From positions 30,545,608-30,609,607 of the forward strand of contig CAMGYJ010000010.1 in assembly GCA_946122785.1 (NCBI GenBank): 64,000 nucleotides of DNA. The letters are read 5' to 3'. The translations under genes were made by a program, and so were the position numbers. The stretch comes from Linum tenue (Eukaryota; Streptophyta; Magnoliopsida; Malpighiales; Linaceae). Below are positions 22,502 through 35,008 of the stretch, piece after piece (the stretch's first letter is position 1; each line of letters opens with the position of its first letter). The notes under the pieces are model-generated. The model searched no databases. It saw nothing but the letters and a program-made list of their open reading frames with translations, and was not told the origin of the DNA.

Positions 22502-23733
22502 TTGCTCTCTTTCATTTGGGGAGTGTTTGGTCAACTTGAAAAGGATGTAAGTTCTAATAAAATGTGGTCCTGAATTATAATCCGATGATGAATGAAAAGT
22601 AATATACATTCGATTTAAGTTATTAGATACTAGAATCAGTTAAAAAGTGTTTCCAAATTGAATTTGGTCGTTTCAATTCAACTCTTTTTTTTCATATTAC
22701 TTTTAAGATAATCCATTTTATGGAAATTAAAAGCAAAGTTCATGTGAGAATGTGAGATTATTATTGAAAACTTTTTAAGTATTTTACAAGAAGAAAAGCA
22801 CATATGGATGATAACATAGTATCAGCAACACCATGTTTGGTGGTGGTGAATAACTAATTTCAATTGTGACATCCCCACTCTACAAGCAAACATAACCATT
22901 CCATTTCTGATACCATCCATCCATCCAAACAATTCCAAAGCAGCAAACTCTTATATATATTAAAAAAGGTTGGTTGTTCTTTTTCTTCTTTCATTTTTGG
23001 TTACAATAATGGGGGTTGGAGAGAATTGCCACCGCCACCAACACCATCTTGTATTCAAGTTAGGCAAACAAGTCCAAACAGAACAAATGGGTCCCCATTT
23101 CCAAAACCTGTTTTCTGTTCCCCCCAATTTCCATTTGTTTGTTTCCTGTCACATACTTAAAAACAGAGCAACTGTTTATCTGGGTGATGCAGAGTTTGCT
23201 GAAATCACTTGCACTGTCCCAGAGAATACAATATATGAATATAAAGGGGGAAAAGAGTTATGCTCATCATGGGTTTACACATATAGTATAAAAGGCAAAA
23301 GCTTTGCTAGGGCTCCTGATGACAAACTTTTGCCTTAAGTAGGAGAAGCTAGTGTGGGGGGAGAGAGAGTTAAACAGTGAGTTTTTGCAGAAGGGAATTA
23401 ATGGAGTTAAATGGAGAGATAAGAGAAGATGAAGCAGAAGAAGAAACATGAATGAATTGAGAAGTAAAGAAGGTCCCTTACCTCTCTCTCTTAGTACAAC
23501 CACAACTGCCAGAGGCCTCAGGGATTCCTTGGAGTAGCATTAAAGACTTTGGCCATTGCTGTGTGTATCCCCCTCTTAACTGCAAACCCACCAGCCACAG
23601 ACATACAGAAAAACCAGCAATAACTATTTGTTTACCCTTTACCTGGAAAAGATCTTTCATTTCACCTTCTTACCGCCCTTTTGGAGTATATTGATGCTTT
23701 GATGATCTCTGGCTTTGAAGAAGAAGAGAAATC
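22502..23733 (+). promoter_or_regulatory. upstream region of the formin gene
   Basis: AT-rich, then pyrimidine- and GA-rich sequence leading to the formin start codon. An ORF at 22970-23338 has no recognisable domain and is probably not a gene. A TATATATA stretch near 22952-22960 could be a TATA box for a long 5' untranslated region, which cannot be proven here. Purine-rich GAGAGA tracts at 23360-23470 resemble plant 5' UTR elements. Confidence 0.35.
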
Positions 23734-26614
23734 ATGGGTTCTTCTTCTTTCACCCATATTCTCCCCATGATTGTCTTCACAATCATTTTTATCCTCTCAT
23801 CATTCCAGAACGCCCACATTTCTCCAGCAGCTGCTGCCTTTTCTTCTGAGAAAGTCTCGGGGGGAGAAGAGAGAGAAGCAGAGCATGCTACTGCTATACT
23901 GCAAAAGTTCAGAGCTTTACTTGGTTTGCACAGCATCAAACACAGAATGCCATGGAATGAGCGTTTCTCACCTTCTCCATCTCCATTCCCGGAAAATGGA
24001 GCTCCATCTCCATCTCCAAGTTCAGCAAATGGGGGTCCAGCTCCAGCTCCATCTCCAAAGCTGTCACCAATTCACCTGCATTCTCATCCTCCATCCTTTC
24101 ACCCAAGACCCATTCCTCTACCACACATCCAACAGAAAAACAACAACAACAGAAAATTCAGAGTGAAGATTCTAGTGGCAATCGTTTTGTCTTCAGGAGC
24201 TGCATTGGTGGTATCAATGCTTCTGCTCATCTGGTTCAGGAACCACCAAAGGCAATCTCGAGGAAAAACCTTGTCGGTGGGCAGTAAAAAATGGAGGAGA
24301 AGCAGCAGAGGTAAAAAATCCAAGTACTTAGCTTCTTCAGGTAACAAGGTGAGCTTAAACCCCGGCCTTGATTTCTTGCACCCGAATTCATTAGGCAAAC
24401 ACTCTGAGCAAGAAACTTCACAGACTACTGAGGCACTGAAACAAACTAATAGTAGTAGCAGCAGTGCCAGTAGCTCTTCCACCAGAGAAATTGCTTCTGT
24501 CCATGGAGATGCAGAGGAATGTGTGGAGTATGAGTCCGATGGAGGGAAATCTGTTTCTTCTTGTCGCGAGGATAAAATCATTCCAATTGAGTGCCATTCA
24601 TCGGACGATGAATCTTTCCATTCATTCGTTGACTCGCATTCATCAAATATCAGGCTTTCCAATGCTTCTTCCGCTGGTAGTGTTGGTGATCCATCTGGAA
24701 TTTCTCCAATTCCAATGGTTTTGGATATCCCAGAATTAAAACCAGTGCATAGCTTGAGTAATGGCTCAACTCTAGAGCCTAATCTTCCAATGGAAAGTGT
24801 GGAAGTTCCACGTACCGCCACGGCACCACCGCCTCCTCCACCACCTCCACCATTGCCACGGCTATCTCCTCCATGCGAGTGGTCGTGGCGGTCTAAGATC
24901 ACATCCACATTCCCTAATCTTTCATCTCCAAGAAAGTCAAGGCCACCTCAGAAATCTCAATCTGGGATTCCTCCGCCGCCTTGTCCTCCTCCACCATTTC
25001 TGAAGGGCAATAGCAGCTCAGCAAAAGGTCCACCTCCTCCACCATCACAGCTTCCTCAGTTGACACCACCCTTGGGGAAAGATGGAGTACCATTGGCGAA
25101 ACTGAAGCCCCTTCATTGGGATAAAGTCAGAGCACCACCAGAGCAAAGTATGGTGTGGGACAAGATTAGATCAAGCTCATTCGAGTGAGTTGTCTCTCTC
25201 ACAATCTTCTTTCTTCCAGCATAGACAACTCGAGAGATTAAGTGTAACGATCCATGGATGGACCTTTTTTGAAAAACAGGTTGGATGAAGAGATGATCGA
25301 GTCGCTTTTTGGGTACAACTTAAGAAGCACGGTTAAGAAGACAGAAGAAGCAAACAGCAAAACCCCTTCCCCAAGCAAGCATGTCTTGGACCCCAAGAGA
25401 CTCCAGAACATAACCATTCTATCAAAAGCCCTGAGTTCCACCGCTGACCAAGTTTGCGATTCACTAATGAGAGGTAGTATAGAGCTCTTAACAATGCTTC
25501 ACATCCAGGATCGAACAATATCATTATCAGCACCCTAATAATTTCTCTATATGTGATATGCAGGGGATGGCCTTGGCTTGCAGCAACTGGAGGCACTGGC
25601 GAAAATGGTGCCAACCAACGAAGAACAGTTGAAGCTACGCGGGTTTAAAGGGAACCTCAATGAATTGGGTTCGGCTGAAAGATATGTCAAGACATTGCTC
25701 ACTGTACCGTTAGCCTTCCATAGGGTTGAAGCAATGCTTTTCAGAGAAACCTTCGAAGATGAAGTATTTCATCTGAGAAACTCATTCTCAATGCTTGAGG
25801 TAAACAATTTCAATGAATCCCATTTCGCGATACTAATAGTACCCTCATCATATGATTCTAAGTTAGACAATTCATCTATCAGGAAGCATGCAAAGAACTA
25901 CGATCAAGCAGACTGTTCCTAAAACTACTCGAAGCAGTGCTCAAGACCGGCAACCGAATGAACGTGGGAACAATTCGAGGCGGGGCGAGGGCATTCAAAC
26001 TCGATGCCCTCCTCAAACTCTCTGACGTTAAAGGCACGGACGGGAAAACCACACTGCTTCATTTTGTCGTTCAGGAAATTATTCGAACAGAAGGCATGCG
26101 AGTCTCGGAAAGTATAATGGGCAAAATCAACCAGAAAACCAAGACCAGAACCGTCGAGGAAAGGGAGGAGAATTACCGTCGGATGGGATTGGACCTCGTC
26201 ACCGGGCTCACCACGGAGCTCTACAACGTCAAGAAGACAGCCACCATCGACCTCGACGTTCTGGCGACCTCCGTGTCGAATCTGTCGAATGGGATCTCGA
26301 AGCTGAACAATCTGGTGGAGAATGAGCTCTCCCGCGACGAGAGAAGCCGGGGATTCGTGGAATCGATGAGTGCGTTCTTGAAATATGCAGGAAGCAATCT
26401 GAAAGAAGTGAAGGAGGAAGAAGATAGAGTCATTGCGCTGGTTAGAGAGATTACAGAGTACTTTCATGGGAACCATGTGAGCAAAGACGAAGCAAACCCA
26501 TTAAGGATTTTCGTAATTGTGAGGGATTTCTTGGGGATGCTCGACCATGTCTGTAAAGAACTAAGAAGCTCCAAGATGGCTTATAGCCCAAATCCTCTGG
26601 CGCCATTTCGATAG
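23734..26614 (+). CDS. class I formin-like protein
   Basis: Formins nucleate and elongate actin filaments; plant class I formins are anchored in the plasma membrane and link it to actin. Four exons are inferred: 23734-25184, 25280-25473, 25564-25799 and 25883-26614. All introns are GT-AG and phases match, giving 870 residues. In order: signal peptide (about 1-35), Ser/Pro-rich extracellular stretch with SPSPSP and PAPAPSP (79-110), transmembrane helix (146-168), acidic and Ser-rich linker, FH1 proline runs (from about 363, with nine consecutive P) and FH2 from about residue 452 (PLAKLKPLHWDK) to near the C-terminus. The FH2 motif LKTGNRMN is present. The chosen ATG yields the signal peptide. 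The gene looks intact, with tiny introns of 83-95 bases. A LINE is inserted about 135 bases after the stop codon, probably in the 3' UTR. Which FH paralogue it is cannot be told here. Confidence 0.93.
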
Positions 26615-26748
26615 GGGAATTTGATCAATTTGGGATCATCAGTTTCTTTCCTCTTGTGTGTGTGACTGCTACTTTGTTGTTGTGTTAAGCTGTTATTGGA
26701 AACCTCTAATTTGTATGAAATTGAAATAAGATTGGAAATTTTTTTGTT

Positions 26749-27412
26749 GAAGCTGTAACCTGATAAGAAAAAAAAAAGATATGGTGAGAGGAGCTCTCCT
26801 CTCTCCTCGGTTTCTCATTCTGGCTGGGAGAATGGCTAACAAGGATGGTCTCTTCTTGGTTACCGGCGAGTCTGCGGAATCAACACTCCGGCTGGAGCAG
26901 ATCAACTACCAATCCTGGAGTGCACACAAGCAATCGCGCCGAACACCCGAGCAAGCCATAGGGCGAAGAACACACAAACAATTGCGCTGAACACCTGAGC
27001 AAGCCACAGGGCCAAGAATCGAACTGGACTCGGAACTTACCAAGTCGCGAATCGGAAAGAAGCTGCCGGAAAAGGAGACGCGGTGTTGTATGGAAGTTTG
27101 ATGAGACCCTCCATCTCGGCCCCCATAAAAGAGGTAGATTGCTGCCGTTAAAGGGATGGCGGTTCTGGCTCCCACCTGCAACGATTCTGGGAGATGAGGA
27201 CCCGCCGGTACCCCAAGCTAATGATGGGGAAAATATAACCCATGATAACTTTTCTGATCAAAAAAAGGGATGGCGTTTCTGTCCCCCACCGGAAGCGGTT
27301 CTGGGTGAGGAAGAAATGCCGGTTACCCATCCTGGTGGTGGTAATAGTCAAGTACACACCACGACGTCAGAACATGAATGCCCAGGATCCATCATAAACA
27401 CGTATGTGTTAA
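26749..27412 (+). other. LINE 5' leader with two pairs of direct repeats
   Basis: Two degenerate duplications are visible. A unit with CACACAA(G/A)CAAT..GCGC(C/T)GAACAC..GAGCAAGCCA is repeated at about 26923 and 26970. A unit starting AAAGGGATGGCG and containing GCGGTTCTGGG or a variant is repeated at about 27149 and 27266. Short repeats in the leader are common in L1-type elements. No protein is proposed. Confidence 0.55.
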
Positions 27413-28105
27413 TAGGGATGGCAACAAAACCCGAACCCACGGGTACCCACCCGACTCAATCCGGTCAACGCGGGTAAAATCCGTGTTGACGGGTTTTGGG
27501 CCGGGTTCGGGTTTAAACCCGCTACACTATTCACCGGGTTGGGTTGGGTTTGGGTTTAGGTAAACCCGCCCCATGGGTACCCGCCCACACATATAATTAC
27601 TTTCCCGGTATATTTAATATTCTAAATAATATATCTTTCTTAAATAACTAATATTCTTTATGTTTTGTGGAGACACGTATAATTTGTTCTTTGTAATTGT
27701 TTAGAATGAAGTTGATTTTATGAAGTGGAGAGTGAAGAAACTTAGTTGACGAGGAAGAAGCTTTCAATTAATCTTATTGTTTATAGATGTTTATCTTTAA
27801 TTTTGAACAATTTGTATTGATCATTTGCGGTTTGCTTGTATGCTCTAGATTGGTGTTTTTTGTATGATTAATTTGTATGAGAAATTTGATGTTAAACTTT
27901 TATTTTGAAAGAAACTTGTTATTGTAAATTTTTTACCGCAAAAACCCACGGGTACCCATGAACCCGCGGATACCCAGCGGGTTGGGTTGGGTTTGAGTTT
28001 TTCAAACCCAGCGGGTTTTACCCCGGGTTTCTTTGGAGGATAAACCCATGGGTTTGGGTTTGGGTTTGACAAAACCCGCCCCAACCCGACCCATTGCCAT
28101 CCCTA
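27413..28105. mobile_element. hAT-type MITE
   Basis: The termini are TAGGGATGGCAA and its exact inverse TTGCCATCCCTA. The flanks are TGTGTTAA on both sides (27405-27412 and 28106-28113), a perfect 8-bp TSD. An 8-bp duplication with TAGGG termini identifies hAT. Both subterminal regions are packed with GGGTACCC, CCCGCC and GGGTTTGGGTTT motifs; the middle is AT-rich. No transposase. It sits in the LINE leader, so it is younger than the LINE. A related right end occurs at 62729. Confidence 0.93.
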
Positions 28106-28580
28106 TGTGTTAACCTGGGTAGCAGATAAGCAAAGACCGGCATTGAGCAGGCAGGCGACGACCGCGACGACTCCTCAAAGGGGATGTCTTGTCGTCGTCG
28201 GCGGTCGCTGGTCACTGAAAAAAAAAATTTCAAAAATCGCGACAACATCGGGGGACAGATTCGAATTCTGTTGTGACTCGATTCTGCACGGATCTTCCGT
28301 GGCTTGGGGGAAAGGGTTGGCGAAATATCCTCTCTCCGAATATTATTATCGGTTACCGGTGGAAGGAGAGTAATTCTCCTACTCCCACTACAACTCCAAT
28401 AGCCAACGGTCAATGGCTTAATGGGATAAACTCAAGAGAGGCAGCCTTGACTGCGTTTCTCCTTATATATACTCCTCTGCTGCGTCTGTTGTACCACCAG
28501 TACCGGACGAAACATCGAGTGTGGATTCCTTCATTCGCAGCAGCTCTCTCTACGCAGAGTACGACCGGCCCAAAATCAGG

Positions 28581-30853
28581 TATGGAGGACGTTGAGTGCT
28601 CATCCTCTAAGGCCGCTGTTTCGAATACTTTACCTGCCAAAGAGAGCCTATTTGATAAGTCTTATTATAGAGCCCCAGCTTTTCTTTTAAATCCATCCCT
28701 TTCGCAGGGCTTATCCAAGGATATTCTTCTTGATGATAACCGATTAACCTCTGCTTTTCCGTGTCAGGCTCGAGGAATGGTCCACATGGCTGAGGATCAG
28801 GATCCAGTTTTCCCTAGATGAGGTCCAATCCACCAGGTTCCGTGCTTCTCGAACCCTTCTGGGACGTTTATTCACGGCTGACCAAATTTCGACGCTGGAA
28901 TTGAGAGAGGCCCTGGTTGATGCCTGGCAGATCAAGCAACGGGTCAAAGTATCCATGACAAAGCATGGACTATTCGAAATCATGCTTCCTAATGTCGAGG
29001 CAAAAAGCTGGGCGCTGAAGCGATCCCCATGGATTATTAAAGATAGAGTCCTCACCCTCCGTACCTGGGTTCCCTCGATCCCTCGGCCGATTTTTGAGGA
29101 AATGTCGATAGCTCCCTTTCGCATCCAGCTATGGGGAGTGCAAAAAGATTGCTGCACCAAGCTCTTTGGGCGTAAAATCGTGGCAGCGGCCATTGGCCAA
29201 GTTCTAGAATCAGACGTCTTTGCTTGCAAGGATACGGGGGAGCGATTCATCAAAGTTCGCGCGGTCATCGATTTTGCTAAACCGCTCCGGTCTCAATTAA
29301 TGGCGGCGAGTGAAGATATTGACGGTTTTTGGGTGAGCTTGAAATACGAGTTTCTTCCCAGTTTCTGTTACCACTGTGGTCGCGTGGGTCACGCTCGTCG
29401 CGAATGTTCTTTTGACCCACCTAGTGGGAAGGAGCGCTTTGGTCCACATATGTCGACCAAGAAACTGGGTAGAAGACTTTTTGATGATGAAGAGATGGAA
29501 AACATGAGGGCAGGAGGCACTCGACAGACAGTCTGGGTTAATCGCCAATTTCACGACGAGAACAGTAATGCTCGGACTTACATCCGGGGCCGTGATGAGC
29601 TGCGACAAGTGGCCAGGAAAACTGTTGGGGCGGCCCCTCCTATTGCTGCGAGCAGCTCAGTTCAAGGGAGTAAAGCCGTAAAACCCCGTGGCGGCCGATC
29701 TTCACCATTCAAGACTGGCGGTCGATCTTCACCATGCAAGACTGGAAGCCCACGTGGGTTTCCCATTATTAAACCTCCTCGGATTATGCTCGGGAAGGGA
29801 AAACTCAGACGGAAAGACCAACGTGGGATGCTGAATGATAATGGATTGCAAACAGATGAAGGGAGACGGGGTTGTCTTCCCCTTGAGGATCCGAGCTCGG
29901 ATCCATCAGTGATGAACGATAGCCCTCCCGGTATCCTCGCTACTAGCCGACGTCGTCGCCTGATTCTGGATACGGACTCTGATGATGATGCCCTGGATCT
30001 GGACCGAGAAAATCATGCCACTGCTATGGAACCTGCTAAGGTTAAGGGGCCTGATCCACTAGCACTTATCCCAAATCAAGGGCTTGGGCCTGGACTGACG
30101 GCCGGCCCAGCAGGGGAAGGGACTGCGGTCGATGCTGTTGCTGCTGCTGAAGGAACTACACCCAGCAAGGGTAATGACTCGGCCCAGGCCTTGATCCCCC
30201 AGACCCGGCCCACTAAGAGGGGTAAATCCCACCAGGCCCGGGTGAATGAGGGCCGAGTTGGTCAGCGGAAGGGAGGGCCGAAGCGAGGGAAATCCATTGG
30301 GAAAGCTGATGGGCCACGTCCGCCTAGACCCACGGAGTCTGCTGGGCTAATTCCGCCGCCCAGGCCCACAGATCTTGGCGAAGATGCGGGCCAAATCCAC
30401 TGTCCGGCTCCCACTGCTGAGCCGATTACGGCTCTCGTGTCGGACAACTCAGATTCAGACGAGGATCACTACTTCGAAATTAAGAAACGCGACCCAGCCT
30501 CTAGGCCGATGGCCCTTAATGCGAATACTAAGGGGTGGGTGGGCCAAGTCGTGGCTGCCTTTGAAGCTGGGCTTACAATCAAATCTGAGGCACGGCCAGG
30601 CCCACTGGAAAAAATGGGTTTAGCCATTCCGACTACTAAGGAGCAGGCTATGATCCAGGGAGATGGTTCACTATTGGACGAGTATGGGTCCAATTTATCG
30701 AACCCAGAGTTTGGGACACGCAAGCGCCCACTGGAGGCTGTTGAAGGTGATTTGGGTGATAGACCCACACCAAAAAAACAATTTGTTGAAGTTGCTGAAA
30801 ATCTGGAAAAGGTGGAGGAAGCCAGCCTAGAATGGCCCCAGTCAGATAAATGA
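28581..30853 (+). pseudogene. LINE ORF1, nucleic-acid-binding protein with CCHC knuckle
   Basis: The N-terminal part reads from ATG 28581 in one frame until about 28810. The rest continues in the next frame from about 28812 to the stop at 30853, so a one-base indel in the GTTTTCCC tract breaks the ORF. The second part matches plant LINE ORF1: a DUF4283-like domain (GRLFTADQ.., then KRSPWIIKDRVLTLRTWVP) followed by the knuckle C-Y-H-C-G-R-V-G-H-A-R-R-E-C near 29367-29408. After that comes a long low-complexity tail rich in G, P, K and R. The product would bind the element's RNA. The stop overlaps the ORF2 start by ATGA. Confidence 0.8.
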
Positions 30854-33800
30854 AGCTTTTGGCCTGGAATGTGAGGGGAATTGGACCATCCCTCACATTC
30901 CAAACGGCTGTTGGTTTGGTCCGCTCTAATAAACCGGATCTCGTGTTCTTCTCTGAGACGCGATCGAGCCAGCGTGTTGTCTCCCGTCGTATGAGAGGGC
31001 TGGGTTTTGTTCTTTCTAATTGTTTTTTTGTTGATGCTATTGATGCATCGGGTGGGTTAGTTGTAGCTTGGTCCCCTAGAGTTGATGCTTCGGTGTTTTA
31101 TCATTCGAACTTTTGTATTTTCTCCAGAGTTAATGAAGTTGATTTTTCTTATATCGTGGTTTCTGCCTACATTAGTTGTAATAATGCGATCAGAGCCTCC
31201 CAATTGGCTCATCTCCAGGAGCTTTGCTCTACGTTCCACCTGCCCTATGTGGTTATGGGCGATTTCAATTCTACTCTTAATGAGGGTGAGAAGGATGGTG
31301 GTAACCCCTGGAATGCCACTCAGGCGCATAGTCTCCGTGAGTTTATTCACGAGCTGGGGCTCCATGATCCAGGGTTCCTTGGGGATCAGTTCACCTGGAC
31401 TAATAAGAGGATGGGGACAGCCTGTATCCGTGAACGTCTGGATAGGGGCCTTTGCTCCCAACTTTGGATGGAACGATTCCCGAAGACCTTGGTGAAATAT
31501 TTCACAGATCAAGGTTCTGATCACCGGGCTATTCTTCTCTCCGACAAAGCCTATGCCAGAAATTGCCGCCCTCTATTTCGGTTTGATGCTCGCTGGGCGG
31601 ATAACCCGGAGGTTAGAGCAATGGCTAATTATGTGTGGAACGAAGAAGTTCAGGGTACTCCTATGTTTTGCCTTTGGGAGCGTCTCAAGAGGCTGCGTCA
31701 CTTGTTATATGATTGGAGTCGGGCAGGGACTACCAATTCGTTACGGAATATTAATACTCTGCAGGGTGAAATTGAGAGGATAAAAGGCTCTCATCCAATT
31801 GATTGGGAAGCGGTCCGGGCTTTGGAAATGGAGTTGAGCCGGCAATGGGAGGCAGAGGAGCTGTACTGGCAGCAGAAATCCAGGGTTAATTGGTTAAAAA
31901 AAAGTGACAAGAATACGTCTTATTTTCATACAGTGACCAGGACTCGTCGGAAAAAGAATTTTGTGGAGGGTCTCCGAAATGATGAAGGGGTATGGGTCAC
32001 TGATGAACCTGGAAAGGCGGGTGTGGCGACTTCCTTTTATAAGCATCTTTTTACCACTGAGAATCAGGTGGATAATATGGCTGAGAGGGTGGAAGCTCTT
32101 CCCATTGCGCGGAGTGTTACCCCTGAAATGAACGCAACCCTTACGGCTGAGGTGCTCCCTGAGGAGGTGCGGAGGATGGTCTTTATTATGGGGTCAAAAC
32201 GAGCTCCTGGATCGGATGGTTTCAATGGGAAGTTTTTTAAGGCTTTTGGGATGTTGTGGGTCCATCGGTTATTGACGCGGTGTGTTCCTTCTTTGCTACA
32301 AGTAGGATGCTGCGCAGTTTCAACCATACCTGGCTTACGTTGATCCCAAAGGTGGAGAATGTGGAAACCATGAAACAATTACGGCGGATTAGCTTATGTC
32401 AGTTTGTCTATAAAGTGATCACTAAGATCATGGCGGAGAGGCTGGCAGGTATCCTTCCGGAGATCATCTCGGACGGCCAAAACGCCTTTATACGGGAGCG
32501 ACAAATTGTTGATAATATCCTGCTGGGGCATGAGTTAATGCACTACTTGAAAATTAAGACGCGAGGCAAGAAAGGGTTCATGGCCTTAAAGGTTGACATG
32601 GAAAAGGCCTATGATAGGGTTGAATGGCATTTTCTTCTCGCAGTCCTGGACAAGATGGGCTTTAACTCTGTCTGGCAAGGTTGGATTTATGAATGTCTCA
32701 GATCGGTCTCGTTCTCGGTCCTTATGAATGGGGCGCCGTCGGGTTTCTTTTCACCTACTAGGGGATTGCGTCAAGGCGATCCGCTCTCCCCTCTCCTCTT
32801 TGTGCTGTGTACGGAAGGGTTTTTGGCCCTTATCCGGAAAGCTATTGCTGATAAGAAGCTTGAGGGTGTAAAAGTTGCCCCCAGGGCCCCTAGGATTTCG
32901 CATTTGTTCTTTGCGGATGATTCATACTTATTTTTACGAGGAACACTCCAGGAATGTGAGAATCTGCTGGTGGTCCTCAATGAATATGAGGAACTGAGTG
33001 GTCAGAAGATAAATCTTGCAAAATCTGCAATTTGCTTCAGCAAGAATATTGTGCGAGAGGATCAGGAATTCCTTGCGGCAGTGTTGGGCGTGGGAGCTGT
33101 GGGGTCCATGATAAGTATCTGGGCTTACCTACCCTGTTTGCTCGATCTAAAATGGATACGTTCCGGTTCCTGGAGACTAAGTTACTTGAACGCCTCCAGG
33201 GTTGGAAACAAAGGACGTTATCTTGGGCGGCCAAGGAAACCTTAATCAAATCGATTGCCCTTGCGTTACCTTTGCATGCTATGTCTTGTTTCAAGCTTCC
33301 TGTCTCCCTTTGTCGTCTTCTGGACAAGTATGTGGCGAGATTCTAGTGGGGGGATGTGGAGGGACACCCTAAGATTCGGTGGATGTCGTGGCGAAATATG
33401 TGCAGGAGTAAGCACGAGGGTGGGATGGGTTTTTGGCGTTTTGAACAATTTAATCAGGCCCTTCTAGCTAAGATTGGCTGGCGCATCCTTAATGAGCCGA
33501 CTTCCCTTCTCGCCCAGGTTTACAAAGGCAAGTACTTCCCAAATGGGTCATTCTTGCAAGCTACGGCCCGCTCACGACCCTCTTGGGGATGGCAAAGCAT
33601 TCTGTTTGGGCGTCAGTTATTAGAAAAGGGGTTAAGGTAGCAAATTGGTAATGGGAAATCAGCGTCTTTGCTGAAGTCTAACTGGGTCCCCCAATTCCAA
33701 CTTGACACCCTGGTTTTTAATCCGATGATCATTCCAGAGGGTGGTGATCCACCCGTGGCGGACGTTATATGCCAAGGAGAGGGGCGGTGGGATGACCAGA

Positions 33801-34942
33801 AGCTTAGTCAGTGGTTTGATCCGCCCTCTTGTCGAGCCATTAAATCGATTCCCCTTCCTCGTCAGGATGTGGCGGATAAATTAATTTGGCATGATACGGT
33901 GGATGGGTTGTTCTCGGTCAAGTCTGCTTACCATCTAGCTGTTAAGTTAGATATGCGAAGAGATGGCTGGAAGGCCACGGTTAGTTGGATGGATAAAGCG
34001 AGTTGGATCCGGTTGTGGAATGCACATATCCCTCCTAAGCTGAAAGTCTTTGTCTGGCAGATTCTTAATTGAATCTTACCAACTACGGAGGCCCTTATCA
34101 GCAGGCGAGTGCCGGTGCTCCCTAGATGTCCGGTTTGCTGGGATAATCCGGAAACGATGGAACATTTGTTCCTTGATTGCCCGGTGGCGCGAGCTTTGTG
34201 GGATTACTCAGGGCTGGAGTATGTAGGGGAGGGTTTGGCCCAGCACACTTTCCCTCTGTTTCTTAAAAAGGTGATGGGCTTGATTAACCAGCCCCAGCGG
34301 TTCATGGGAGTGGTTGCTAGTCTGTGGCGGATTTGGCGCTCACGGAATTGGGTCGTCTTTGAAGGCAAACAGTTTGGGACCCCTGCCTTGATGCGTCAGT
34401 TTTATCAGCAATATGAGGAATGGGTGCGTCTGCCGAGGGATAGGGTTCTCCAGTCCTCAGCCCAGATGGGGGAGGACAGAGGGCTAGGCGTAACTGGGGG
34501 AGTCATTTGTATGTGGGATGGGGCGATTCGGCCAGGGTCACATTCGGCTGGGGGAATTGTTCTGTTATCCCCTAATCGAGAGGTCCTTTTAGTCAAGGAC
34601 GTCCACTTCCCGCTTTTGGGTGATCCGATGACGGTGGAGCTACTGGTCCTTAGGGAGGCGGTCTCATGGTGTCTGGCAAATGGCTTCACTAATATCTTAT
34701 TTGAAGGGGATGCGAAGGTGATCATTGATAAAATCAACCAAGGGGAGGCTAGAGACAATCGGGTGGGGGCTGTGTTGGAGGAGGTCTTGCAGTATTTCCG
34801 CACCCACCCGGGTTTGAGGGTTCGATTTGTAGGTCGGCGTAGTAATAGGGTAGCCCATTTGGTGGCTCGGAAAGCCCTCTCTTTGTACCCGATCATGAAT
34901 CGTAGCTTTAATTATCAGGCCTGGCTGTGTTCCAGGATGTAA
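30850..34942 (+). pseudogene. LINE ORF2: endonuclease, reverse transcriptase, RNase H (broken)
   Basis: Starts at ATG 30850 with an APE-type endonuclease (KLLAWNVRGIG, later VVMGDFNSTLNEGEKDGG; about 30850-31540). The reverse transcriptase carries VDMEKAYDRVEW, GLRQGDPLSPLLF and the catalytic FFADDS (about 32590-32930). A zinc-binding region follows (CPVCWDNPETMEHLFLDC, 34126-34180), then an RNase H-like domain (VELLVLREAVSWCLANGF.. and FVGRRSNRVAHLVARKA) to the stop at 34942. One frameshift lies near 32240 (one T missing before the RT) and another near 33110. In-frame stops at 33344-33346, 33638-33640 and 34070-34072 all replace expected tryptophan codons. The last 50 bases before the A-tail are untranslated. 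Confidence 0.9.
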
Positions 34943-35008
34943 CTATTTTTTTATATCAATACAAGATTATCTTTTGTCAAAAAAAAAAAAGATTGGAAAA
35001 TTTTTGTT

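Larger units (their letters stand above)
26749..34990 (+). mobile_element. LINE (L1 type with RNase H), inactivated
   Basis: A non-LTR retrotransposon of about 8.2 kb including a nested hAT MITE. It ends in a run of A (34979-34990). The flanks GATTGGAAATTTTTTTGTT (26730-26748) and GATTGGAAAATTTTTGTT (34991-35008) form an imperfect 18-19-bp target-site duplication. Order: leader with short direct repeats, ORF1 with a CCHC knuckle, then ORF2 with endonuclease, reverse transcriptase, zinc-binding region and RNase H. ORF1 and ORF2 overlap by ATGA at 30850-30853. Frameshifts and three nonsense codons show that it is dead. It was inserted right behind the formin coding region, in the same orientation. 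Confidence 0.9.

Noticed and set aside
22970..23338. 122-codon ORF upstream of the formin
   Set aside because: No domain, no supporting splice or repeat structure; likely chance ORF in the promoter or 5' UTR region.
24099..24908. 269-codon ORF antisense to the formin first exon
   Set aside because: Shadow of the proline- and serine-rich coding sequence; no independent features.
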